Positions 1 to 7,789 of a DNA stretch of 64,000 nt are shown piece by piece. The stretch comes from CG2-30-36-16 sp964372115 (lineage in GTDB: Bacteria; Bacteroidota; Ignavibacteria; Ignavibacteriales; Ignavibacteriaceae). The position numbers were made by a program, and so were the translations under genes. Location: contig CAYJPN010000010.1 of assembly GCA_964372115.1 (NCBI GenBank), positions 84,174-148,173 of the forward strand, given 5' to 3'. Every line of letters starts with the position of its first letter. Position 1 is the stretch's first letter. A model generated the notes under the pieces. The model ran no database searches. It worked only from the letters and a program-made list of their open reading frames with translations, and had not been told where the DNA came from.

Positions 1-231
1 CCATTTAACCCCGCAACCACAATTTCGTTCAGCCTGCCGTCTAAAACATTTGTATCGCTGATTGTGTTTAATGCTCAAGGAAAAGAAGTAGCAATATTAG
101 TAAATGAAGAGCTGCCGGCTGGCTATTATTCAAGAAAGTGGAATGGAATAAATTTGTCAAGCGGCGTATATTTTTATCGGATTAAGGCTGGGCAATTTAT
201 CGAAACAAAGAAACTAATTTTATTAAAGTAA
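1..231 (+). CDS. T9SS type A sorting domain protein (C-terminal end only)
   Basis: This is the last 76 codons of a secreted protein whose start lies left of the window. The reading frame opens with P-F-N-P, the tail of the T9SS sorting-domain motif, and runs through a short beta-sandwich (VSLIVFNAQGKEVA, then SSGVYFYRIKAG) to end in KKLILLK and a TAA stop. Such domains are known to direct export across the outer membrane by the type IX secretion system and are cleaved there. Nothing can be said about the catalytic part. A hairpin at 335-357 follows the stop. Confidence 0.85.
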   Translation, partial: PFNPATTISFSLPSKTFVSLIVFNAQGKEVAILVNEELPAGYYSRKWNGINLSSGVYFYRIKAGQFIETKKLILLK

Positions 232-334
232 ATTTACCTTTCTTTAACAACCGGGGAACAGTTACCGCCGGTTATAATTTATACAATCCATTAACAATAA
301 AAAAGCTTTGCCGTTTCCATTTAGCTTAAAAAAA

Positions 335-361
335 AACCCTCTCGGTATGAGAGGGTTTTTA
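335..361. terminator. Bidirectional intrinsic terminator
   Basis: A 9-bp stem (AACCCTCTC, 335-343; GAGAGGGTT, 349-357) with a 5-base loop is flanked by A-tracts on the left and T-tracts on the right. It lies between the stop of the plus-strand gene at 231 and the stop of the minus-strand gene at 380, so it can end both transcripts. Confidence 0.85.
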
Positions 362-379
362 ATTTGATAGTGAAGAATC

Positions 380-1549
380 TTACTTCATCAAAACCATTTT
401 CTTTGTCATGCTTGTACCGTTAACATTTAATGTATAAATGTAAGTACCGCTTGCAAGGCTGCTTGCGTTAAAATTAACAGTGTGTGTTCCGGCTGTTTGC
501 ATTGTATTAACAAGCTGGGCAACTTTTTCACCAAGCAGGTTAAATACTGATAAGCTTACATTTCCGTTTTCAGGAATATTGTAAGTAATGCTTGTTGTCG
601 GGTTAAACGGATTAGGATAATTCTGTGCAAGTGTATATTCGCCCGGAATTGCATTAACATTTACTTCAACAGTATTGCTGTATTCAAATGTTCCGTCGAA
701 ATCAACTTGTTTTAGTCTATAGGAGTATGAGCCTAATTGGTTTACTTTATCTGTATAAGTATAGGAGTTGAGCGTAGTGGTTGTTCCTTTACCGTCAACA
801 AAAGCTATTTTTTCGAAAGTGCCGTTTGCATATCTTCTTTCTACTTCAAAACCTCTGTTGTTGGTTTCGGTAGCTGTTGCCCATCTCAGGTCAACATTGT
901 TTCCTTCAACTACAGCGTCAAATGTTGCAAGTTCCACAGGAATATATCCGGTAGAATTCCAGGAAACATAATCTAAATAAAGCACAGTAGAATCTGAACC
1001 GTCGGGAGCAAAAAACCAGATAGCATCATAAGTCGGGGTCAGGTCATCGGAAATAGTATCATTTCCTGTTACCCAGCCGCTCCACATCGGTTGTCCGTCT
1101 TGTCCGAGATTCCACTGATAACAATGCCACTGACCATCGCCAATAACATTCATTGTATCACCTATTTCGGCAGTACCCGGCGCATCAACACAAGGCGCCG
1201 TACGTAAAAATGCTTTGTCTGTTTTTAACCAGTAGCCTGTCCATCCGTTGGGACCCATTTCCACGTTACTTCCTGGAGATCCCATCCCGGAAAGAAAACG
1301 AACTGCCCAATTAGTTGTAACAGCAGGATCGTCCATAAAAATTATTTTTAATGATTTTTGACCCATATATGCGCCAGAGGTTGAATCTATTGTTGGAGTT
1401 GTGCCAATAACACCAACTGTTGAACCGGAGTAGGTCGTCTGAAGGTTAAAGTGTCCTAACCCCGCTTCAAAATCGTCAAGCACAGTTATTTGAGCAAAGC
1501 TTGCGGATGCAAAAAATAGAACAAGAAAGAATGGTAATAAACGTTTCAT
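380..1549 (-). CDS. Secreted protein with jelly-roll-like domain and T9SS sorting domain
   Basis: The 389-residue protein starts with a clear signal peptide (about residues 1-19, ending S-F-A-Q). Residues about 22-200 form a beta-rich, Trp-rich domain containing Y-S-G-S-T-V-G, a motif also present near the C-terminus of the glycosidase at 18142-21276, so the two probably share a carbohydrate-binding-like fold (inference). Residues about 205-300 are a module (ATETNNRGFEVERR, then SYSYRLKQVDFDG) that recurs in the carboxypeptidase at 24850-27534. The end is a T9SS sorting domain with QNYPNPFNP near residue 309 and KKMVLMK at the terminus. No catalytic signature is visible. The gene stands alone with its own terminator. 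Confidence 0.8.
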   Translation of the reverse strand: MKRLLPFFLVLFFASASFAQITVLDDFEAGLGHFNLQTTYSGSTVGVIGTTPTIDSTSGAYMGQKSLKIIFMDDPAVTTNWAVRFLSGMGSPGSNVEMGPNGWTGYWLKTDKAFLRTAPCVDAPGTAEIGDTMNVIGDGQWHCYQWNLGQDGQPMWSGWVTGNDTISDDLTPTYDAIWFFAPDGSDSTVLYLDYVSWNSTGYIPVELATFDAVVEGNNVDLRWATATETNNRGFEVERRYANGTFEKIAFVDGKGTTTTLNSYTYTDKVNQLGSYSYRLKQVDFDGTFEYSNTVEVNVNAIPGEYTLAQNYPNPFNPTTSITYNIPENGNVSLSVFNLLGEKVAQLVNTMQTAGTHTVNFNASSLASGTYIYTLNVNGTSMTKKMVLMK

Positions 1550-1711
1550 ATAGAAACCTCCTGTATATTAGTTTGTAAAGAGATGTTAAAATCAATCATG
1601 ATGCCTAAAATACAATTGATGTTATGGTAACGTTAATAAATTTTGGCTTATTATTCAAGAAATTAAGCAATTATTATAAAGAAAATTGCCAAGGGACGGC
1701 AAAACAAAAAA

Positions 1712-1732
1712 CCCCGGACTAACCGGGGTTTA
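1712..1732. terminator. Intrinsic terminator after the HU gene
   Basis: CCCCGG (1712-1717) and CCGGGG (1723-1728) form a stem with a 5-base loop, extended by A/T pairs. On the minus strand it lies just after the HU stop codon and is followed by a T-rich tract. Confidence 0.75.
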
Positions 1733-1740
1733 TATAACTT

Positions 1741-2037
1741 TTATTTTTTCACTGGGAAAATCGCATCTTTGGCTGCTTTGGCAATTCTAAATTTTAGCAC
1801 CTTCTTTGCCGGTATAACCATTGATTCGCCGGTAGCAGGATTTCTACCAGTTCTTTTTTTCCTGTTAACAACAACTAATTTCCCCAGGCCCGGAAGTACA
1901 AATGATTTTTTTGCTTCCTTATGAGCAAGGCTTGTTAATTCTGTTAAAAATTGTGTGGCAAGCTTTTTTGTTGTATCTGTCTTTTTTGCAAGATGATCAA
2001 CAATCTGTGCTTTTGTCATTGGTTTAGCTACTGCCAT
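1741..2037 (-). CDS. HU/IHF family DNA-binding protein
   Basis: The 98-residue basic protein matches the usual length of HU. It carries the characteristic beta-arm segment GRNPATGE (about residues 63-70), whose proline is known to intercalate into bent DNA, and a Lys-rich N-terminal helix region. HU-type proteins bend and compact DNA without strong sequence preference. The gene is monocistronic, with GAGGT 7 bases before the ATG as a good ribosome-binding site and an intrinsic terminator downstream. It cannot be separated from IHF on sequence alone, but a single subunit of this length fits HU. Confidence 0.92.
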   Translation of the reverse strand: MAVAKPMTKAQIVDHLAKKTDTTKKLATQFLTELTSLAHKEAKKSFVLPGLGKLVVVNRKKRTGRNPATGESMVIPAKKVLKFRIAKAAKDAIFPVKK

Positions 2038-2261
2038 ATTCGTACCTCATTAAATAGTTGTTTAATATATCTTTCAGTGTCAAAATAAAAATAATTTTTA
2101 ATAAATGAAATATGTTTATCAAATATTTTGAAGAATATTTTTATAAAAGATGTTTTTATCCCCTATTTATGGCAGTAAAACCGTCATAGCATGCGGAATG
2201 ACCCCTGAATAGAGGCTAAACAGATTTTGGCGGCTGCTTTTAATGAGTTCTACTTTATTTG

Positions 2262-2269
2262 TACATTTG
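2262..2269 (+). promoter_or_regulatory. Candidate Bacteroidetes-type -7 box
   Basis: TACATTTG fits the TAnnTTTG consensus known for the primary sigma factor of Bacteroidetes. It lies 43 bases upstream of the ATG at 2312. I did not find a convincing TTG -33 box, so support is partial. Confidence 0.3.
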
Positions 2270-2311
2270 TCAATATCTTTATTTTAATTTTTATTTTTTG
2301 CATACAATAGA

Positions 2312-4249
2312 ATGAAGCAAACATTAGTTTTATCTTTATTATTTTTAATAACCCCTTCACTTTATGCGCAGGATACATTAAGCATAAAAGTTGATTCGAC
2401 TTTTATCGAAAATGATTCATTGTTAATACAAAAAGTTGATTCGACTTTTACCGATACTACGGCTGTTGACAGCGGACGTGCAATAACTACTGCAAAGGTT
2501 GATACATTAACCCCGTTATACCAGGAACCCCTTTCTGTTAACAGCACCTTTATTACCCGGAGTGAAATATTAAAAACAGATTACCGTTACACAGAAAATT
2601 TATTTAAACTTTTTCCATTATCATTCCTTAATGAACACGGCTTGTTAGGATACCCCGATGAGTTATACCTGTACGGGGTTTCCAATTACGGCACATCATT
2701 TTTTAAAGACGGTATTTTTGATAATAACAGACTTACCTGGTTTATGGATTTGAATACTGTTCAAGCTGAAAATATTGATTCAATTGAAATCATACCATCA
2801 CCCCGTGCTTTTTTGTACGGTCCATATAATCGCGCAGCCGCTGTAAACTTTATTTCAAAAGATGAAATTTCAATCATCCCCTATACACGCGTTAAATATT
2901 ACGAGGGACCATACGGAGAGGCAATGATTGACGGCATATTCAATTCCATGATCTTCAATCAATTGGTTCTCAACCTTGATGTAACAAATCGGAAAAAAGA
3001 TTTAAGTTATCAAAACACCGATTTTAGTTATTGGCATGTCTCTTCAAAACTAAAGTATATATTTTCAAACTCGCTTAACCTTACGGGTAGTTATGAACAT
3101 CTAATTTCAGATGTGGGATTGAACGGAGGCGTGGACATTGATAGTATTACATCTTTTACAACCGATATAAATACATATTTATACCCCATTAGCGCGCCCG
3201 TAAAATACATGACGCGCAGGTACTATAATAACCAGAATAATTTTAAACTGCGGTTATTCGGAAAGCTCTTAAATAATTTCAATACCGATGCAAACGTTTA
3301 TCATAAAATCATCCAAACTGAAATTATAGACCCTTCAATTAATTACACCCTTCTTAAAAATGAAGTAACAGGAGCGTCTTTAAAACAAAAACTGCTTGTT
3401 TCTTTTGCCGAGTTAAAACTAAACGGCGATTACGAATATTCGAAATTGCATTATATAAATTCCGATACAACCGCATCGAATGATTATTTGTATAAGTTTA
3501 ACAATTTTTCAGTCTCGGGAATAATTTCAGCTTATTTTGCAGACAGCCTCTTAACTCCTTCTTTCTTTTATAAAATAAGCGGTGAAACAGAAATAAATAC
3601 AGGATCAACAACTTCATCAAACGGCAGCGGATTTGATTTATCATTTAATCTTTACGACAACTTTAAACTGTACTTCGGATATTCTATTTATGAAACTAAT
3701 AGAACTTCCGGGAACTCTGCAAACACAGAAGCGGGAGCTGAATTAAACATTGAAAGTCTGCTGCTAAAGTTTAATCTTTTTTCGAGAAAGGATGTTACGG
3801 TTGTAAGCAGAGTTCCGTTTCAACCGGATTATAATTTTGGGAGTATAAGCGGCGCCGGGTTACAATTAAATTACACATTGTGGAATTTTAGTCTACAGAC
3901 ACAATCTTCATTTTACTACAACAAAGAAAATAATTATTATCTTTTCCCGAGGTTTCAGTTTACCGGCGGGTTATACTATATCAACAGGCTATTCAACGAT
4001 AACCTCGATTTGAAAACCGGTTTTACCTATTATTACTTTGGCAAAAAAGATGCTGTCCCAACCGCCGGCTTCCCCGGTGTAAGTGCTGCAAACAGAATTG
4101 ATTTTATGCTTGCCGGGGAAATTCAAAAATCGGCAATGGTATATTTTACATTTGAAAATATATTAGATTCCAAATATTATTTAGTCCCTTATTACCCGAC
4201 TTTGGAAAGAAGCGTCAGGTTCGGTCTTGCTTGGGAATTATTTAACTAA
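2312..4249 (+). CDS. TonB-dependent receptor plug-type outer-membrane protein
   Basis: The 645-residue protein has a signal peptide (about residues 1-19, ending L-Y-A-Q). A low-complexity linker follows with two copies of K-V-D-S-T-F. Residues about 65-175 resemble a plug domain: a short D-G-I-F segment, then ENIDSIEIIPSPRAFLYGP and AAAVNFISK, the usual plug end pattern. The rest is a long run of amphipathic beta strands rich in aromatic residues, ending in W-E-L-F-N, which fits a barrel with a terminal aromatic. It is shorter than classic TonB receptors (700-1000 residues) and no TonB box is obvious, so the substrate and energy coupling are unknown. It is monocistronic. Confidence 0.7.
   Translation: MKQTLVLSLLFLITPSLYAQDTLSIKVDSTFIENDSLLIQKVDSTFTDTTAVDSGRAITTAKVDTLTPLYQEPLSVNSTFITRSEILKTDYRYTENLFKLFPLSFLNEHGLLGYPDELYLYGVSNYGTSFFKDGIFDNNRLTWFMDLNTVQAENIDSIEIIPSPRAFLYGPYNRAAAVNFISKDEISIIPYTRVKYYEGPYGEAMIDGIFNSMIFNQLVLNLDVTNRKKDLSYQNTDFSYWHVSSKLKYIFSNSLNLTGSYEHLISDVGLNGGVDIDSITSFTTDINTYLYPISAPVKYMTRRYYNNQNNFKLRLFGKLLNNFNTDANVYHKIIQTEIIDPSINYTLLKNEVTGASLKQKLLVSFAELKLNGDYEYSKLHYINSDTTASNDYLYKFNNFSVSGIISAYFADSLLTPSFFYKISGETEINTGSTTSSNGSGFDLSFNLYDNFKLYFGYSIYETNRTSGNSANTEAGAELNIESLLLKFNLFSRKDVTVVSRVPFQPDYNFGSISGAGLQLNYTLWNFSLQTQSSFYYNKENNYYLFPRFQFTGGLYYINRLFNDNLDLKTGFTYYYFGKKDAVPTAGFPGVSAANRIDFMLAGEIQKSAMVYFTFENILDSKYYLVPYYPTLERSVRFGLAWELFN
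2386..2449 (+). repeat. Two copies of a 19-bp near-palindrome inside a coding linker
   Basis: AAAAGTTGATTCGACTTTT occurs at 2386-2404 and again at 2431-2449, exactly 45 bases apart, so both encode K-V-D-S-T-F in frame. Each copy is itself an imperfect hairpin (AAAAGT against ACTTTT). Codon identity in both copies suggests recent local duplication. Confidence 0.75.
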
Positions 4250-4279
4250 GTATTAGAAAAAACTAAATACAAGACTTTA

Positions 4280-4347
4280 AATGCATGGATGCGCAGCGTA
4301 AGATTAGCGTGCATTAATCTAATGCACCCATGCATTGAAATTTTTTT
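4280..4347. terminator. Large compound terminator hairpin
   Basis: AATGCATGG (4280-4288) pairs with CCATGCATT (4328-4336), with TGC/GCA continuing the stem past one mismatch. An inner hairpin AGATTA/TAATCT sits at its top. A run of seven T follows at 4341-4347. It separates the convergent genes ending at 4249 and 4352. Confidence 0.65.
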
Positions 4348-4351
4348 GTTC

Positions 4352-5836
4352 TTATCTTATGCCTGCAACACGTCTGAAGTGTAATCCATAAACAACGAAC
4401 GTCATAGCAATAGAAAACTTTTGGGGATACTTAACTAAACTTAGGAAAAATGTTTTCCAGAAATAGCGCCTGCCGTTATCCATTACTCCAATTCGCCAAA
4501 GCAATTTAAAAAACGCTTTTATTTCAAAAAATTTTATTTTGCCGCTGTTCCATTCAGGCATTTTATATTCTTTTAGAAAATCCATTACGCGCAAATAAAA
4601 ATTTTTGCGCGAATAGATTGTGTGCAAAATATTTTCGTACCCCGCAATAAGACTGCTGTACTTCATAACGGGAATAAAATTAGTGGCGCCATCCATATTA
4701 TCGCCGCTGAAGTATTTAAGCAGCCTGTCTTCTTTCTGCAGCCGATCGAAAAGTTTAGTGCCTGTTGGCGCGTTTAACAAACCTACCATCGCGGCAACAA
4801 TTCCGCTTCGTTGAATAAACTTTATCTGCCTATCAAATATGTCTGCCTTATCACTGTCGAACCCGACGATAAACCCTGCAGAAACTATAAAACCTTTTCT
4901 TTGTAATTTTTTCACCGACTCAACAAGATCCCTTTTTAAGTTTTGCGATTTGCCGCATTCCTCAAGTCCCTCATCTGCCGGAGTTTCTATACCAACAAAA
5001 ATACTGTAAATACCGGCTTCGTTTAACATAGACGCTAACTCGTCATCATCTGCGAGGTTAACCGACACTTCAGTAATAAATTTATAAGGGTATTTATTTT
5101 CTTTCGACCATTTAATCAATCGAGGGAGTAAATCATCTTTTAGCTTCTTTTTGTTTCCGATAAAATTATCATCGACAATTGAAACATCCCTGCGCCATCC
5201 TAACTCATATAACCTATCGAGTTCATTTATAAACTGATCGCTGTTTTTTGTTCTTGGTCTTCTTCCGTTTAGCATTGTGATGCTGCAAAAATCGCAGTCG
5301 TACGGGCATCCTCTACTGTACTGAATACTCATTGAGGCGTACTTATTCATGTCAAGTAAATCCCAGCGAGGCATCGGTGTGTTGGTGATATCAGGGAATT
5401 GATCTGATGAATATAAATGTTTAGGCACACCGTTTTTTAAGTCTTCCAAAAACCGAGGGATTGTAATCTCCCCTTCATTTAATACAAAATGCTCAACGCC
5501 CAGAAACTCGTGATGCTGAATTGTTACAAGCGGACCCCCGGCAACAACTTTAACGCCGAGAGAGTTGCATCTTTTTATTACCTCTTTAAATGATTTAATT
5601 TGAATACTCATACCGCTTAAAAATACATAGTCCGCCCACAATATTTGTTTATTGCTAAGTTTATTCACATTCATATCCACAAGTTTTAATTCCCAATCTT
5701 TCGGCAGCATAGCTGCAGCCGTAATTAAACCGAGTGGTGGTTCTGCTGATTTTTTTGATATAATACTTAGTGCGTCTTTAAAGCTCCAAAAAGTCGGCGG
5801 TATTTCGGGATATACTAATAATACTTTCATTTCCAT
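4352..5836 (-). CDS. B12-binding radical SAM protein, DUF4070 type
   Basis: An open frame runs back to 5914, but the likely start is the ATG at 5836 (MEMKVLLVYP) or 5830, because homologues begin directly with the M-K-V-L-L-V-Y-P strand. Residues about 30-150 (counted from 5914) are a cobalamin-binding-like domain. A radical SAM core follows with the iron-sulfur motif CPYDCDFC (C203, C207, C210, spacing CxxxCxxC). The C-terminal 120 residues resemble the DUF4070 extension. Family members with this layout include the hopanoid C-2 methylase HpnP, so methyl transfer to an unactivated carbon is possible, but the substrate is not known and no hopanoid genes lie nearby. It stands alone, divergent from the kinase gene. 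Confidence 0.8.
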   Translation of the reverse strand: MEMKVLLVYPEIPPTFWSFKDALSIISKKSAEPPLGLITAAAMLPKDWELKLVDMNVNKLSNKQILWADYVFLSGMSIQIKSFKEVIKRCNSLGVKVVAGGPLVTIQHHEFLGVEHFVLNEGEITIPRFLEDLKNGVPKHLYSSDQFPDITNTPMPRWDLLDMNKYASMSIQYSRGCPYDCDFCSITMLNGRRPRTKNSDQFINELDRLYELGWRRDVSIVDDNFIGNKKKLKDDLLPRLIKWSKENKYPYKFITEVSVNLADDDELASMLNEAGIYSIFVGIETPADEGLEECGKSQNLKRDLVESVKKLQRKGFIVSAGFIVGFDSDKADIFDRQIKFIQRSGIVAAMVGLLNAPTGTKLFDRLQKEDRLLKYFSGDNMDGATNFIPVMKYSSLIAGYENILHTIYSRKNFYLRVMDFLKEYKMPEWNSGKIKFFEIKAFFKLLWRIGVMDNGRRYFWKTFFLSLVKYPQKFSIAMTFVVYGLHFRRVAGIR

Positions 5837-6003
5837 TCCATATAAATAATATATTGTTACACTGTATATAACGGAAATTTTTATTTTGTTGCTGTAAAAC
5901 AAATGTAAAATCATTCATCATTAGTTTGCCCTTAAATAATTAAAAGATAATATTTAAGTGTAGATTTTTTGCAAATAATTTGTCCCTTTTTTTCGGGGTA
6001 TAT

Positions 6004-7005
6004 ATGAAACGTTCGAACAATTTAATAGCGCATATAACCATATTTGTAATTGCCCAGTTATTTTGGTTATGCTTACTCGGTTTGTGGATATACTGGTATG
6101 TATCCAATTACATAATATTCGAAAAGGTGGGCGACCAGCTTTCGCCGCAAATTTTATACGATGGCAAAAATGTTTTTGCTTTAGTTGGCGGCATAGTTTT
6201 ACTCGTTGCTATTTCATTTAGTATGTCTTTTATTTTCAGACAGTTAAATGTTCAACTTAAAATGACGCGATTGTATGATAATTTTATATCTACCGTAACC
6301 CACGAGTTGAAGTCGCCGTTATCTTCCATTCAATTATACCTGGAAACTTTAAGCACTCGTGATGTATCGCCGCAGAGAAGAGATGAATTTTATAAGCTAA
6401 TGATGAAAGATGCGAGCAGGTTAAAAAAATTAATCAACTCAATTTTAGAAATTGCAGCGCTCGAGCAAAAACGGCTCGATCATAACTATGTTGTCTGCGA
6501 TTCCAATAAAACATTAAGAAATATCTTACTCGCATCGGCTGAGCAATTTAATATAAAGCCTAAAAGTTTTTCTATAAACGGCACACTCAATTCATTATCA
6601 TTAATGGATAAAACCGCTTTGGGAATTGTTTTCGATAATCTTTTCGACAACGCAATAAAATATACAAACGGCGGCGTGGCTATAACAGTTTCATTGAAAC
6701 AACTTGGGAAAAAAATTATTATCGAGTTTAAAGATAACGGCATTGGCATTACACAAAACGAACTTAAAAAAGTTTTCAATAAGTTTTATAGAGTGGCGGA
6801 TAAAAATTCTCCCACTGTAAAAGGTACCGGGCTCGGTTTATACTGGGTAAGAGAAATTATTAAAAGCCATGACGGCAAAATTTCTGTTCATAGTGAGGGG
6901 ATAAATAAAGGCTGCGTTTTTAAAATTGAACTGCCTATTTACCAACAATCATCAGGAAGATTATTAAAGAAATTGTTTAGAAAAAAAAATAAAGTTAACA
7001 AATAG
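6004..7005 (+). CDS. Membrane sensor histidine kinase
   Basis: The frame is open from 5980, but the ATG at 6004 (MKRSNNLIA) is preferred because GGGG lies five bases upstream. Two membrane helices bracket a short periplasmic loop of about 25 residues, so no large sensor domain is present. The HisKA box reads VTHELKSPLS, with the phosphorylated His at residue 108 counted from 5980. The ATPase domain has N-box (DNLFDNAIKY), G1 (DNGIGI) and G2 (GTGLGLY) motifs. It would phosphorylate the regulator encoded 18 bases downstream. The signal is unknown; the tiny loop suggests sensing in or near the membrane. Confidence 0.9.
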   Translation: MKRSNNLIAHITIFVIAQLFWLCLLGLWIYWYVSNYIIFEKVGDQLSPQILYDGKNVFALVGGIVLLVAISFSMSFIFRQLNVQLKMTRLYDNFISTVTHELKSPLSSIQLYLETLSTRDVSPQRRDEFYKLMMKDASRLKKLINSILEIAALEQKRLDHNYVVCDSNKTLRNILLASAEQFNIKPKSFSINGTLNSLSLMDKTALGIVFDNLFDNAIKYTNGGVAITVSLKQLGKKIIIEFKDNGIGITQNELKKVFNKFYRVADKNSPTVKGTGLGLYWVREIIKSHDGKISVHSEGINKGCVFKIELPIYQQSSGRLLKKLFRKKNKVNK

Positions 7006-7023
7006 TTTATAACCGGAGTTAAT

Positions 7024-7725
7024 ATGAACAATAAAGAAAAAATACTTTTAGTTGAAGATGAAGATAATCTCGCAATAGGGCTTGAGTTTAATCTTAATGA
7101 GGAAGGTTATGAAGTTGTTCGAGCTAAAGACGGCAAAGAAGCTTTAGAATTGTTCAACCTTAATCAATTTGATTTAATAATACTTGATATCATGCTTCCA
7201 TATTTTGATGGATTTGAGATCGCCACTATAGTCCGCAACAAATATCCTCAGATGCCTATATTAATGCTTACGGCAAGAACCGCTGCAATTGATAGGATAA
7301 AAGGACTTGAGGTTGGCGCTGATGATTATCTAACAAAACCATTTCATCTCGAAGAACTCTTGCTCCGCGTAAAAGGAATGTTGAAACGGAAGTCGTGGTA
7401 CAAAGAGTTTTTAGATGGAAACAAAACATATAAATTCGGTAGCAACGAAATAAACTTTGAAACACTTGAGTGCATACATGCCGGAGAAAACTTTAGGCTT
7501 ACACCTCACGAAGCAATGGTAATGAAATATTTCATCGATAACAAAACTAAAATTGTAACCCGTAAAGAACTGCTCGAAAAAGTGTGGCACCTTAATCCTG
7601 AAGTAGAAACAAGAACGGTAGACATTTTCGTAGCCCGGTTGCGCAAGTATTTTGAAGAAGACGCATCAACTCCGAAGTATTTAATAAGCATTCGAAGTAT
7701 GGGCTATAAATTTGAGGATGTGTAA
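7024..7725 (+). CDS. OmpR/PhoB-family response regulator
   Basis: The 233-residue protein has a receiver domain with acidic pocket E11-D12, phospho-acceptor D55 (ILDIMLP) and conserved K104 (LTKPFH). A winged-helix DNA-binding domain covers about residues 135-230, ending in the usual R-S-M-G-Y-K-F. It is co-transcribed with the histidine kinase upstream (18-base gap) and followed by a strong terminator, so the pair forms a complete two-component unit. Target genes cannot be deduced from the sequence. Confidence 0.93.
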   Translation: MNNKEKILLVEDEDNLAIGLEFNLNEEGYEVVRAKDGKEALELFNLNQFDLIILDIMLPYFDGFEIATIVRNKYPQMPILMLTARTAAIDRIKGLEVGADDYLTKPFHLEELLLRVKGMLKRKSWYKEFLDGNKTYKFGSNEINFETLECIHAGENFRLTPHEAMVMKYFIDNKTKIVTRKELLEKVWHLNPEVETRTVDIFVARLRKYFEEDASTPKYLISIRSMGYKFEDV

Positions 7726-7747
7726 ATAAGTGCTATTTAAACCAAAA

Positions 7748-7778
7748 AAGCCCTGCTTTTCGGCAGGGCTTTTTTTTT
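7748..7778. terminator. Strong bidirectional intrinsic terminator
   Basis: AAGCCCTGC (7748-7756) pairs with GCAGGGCTT (7763-7771), followed by a long T-run. It ends the two-component operon on the plus strand and the five-gene outer-membrane operon on the minus strand. Confidence 0.9.
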
Positions 7779-7789
7779 GAAATTAGGAA

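Noticed and set aside
2312..4249. Assignment of the plug-type protein as a vitamin B12 transporter because of the nearby B12/radical SAM gene
   Set aside because: The two genes are convergent and separated by a terminator, the protein is shorter than BtuB and no cobalamin riboswitch is visible upstream.
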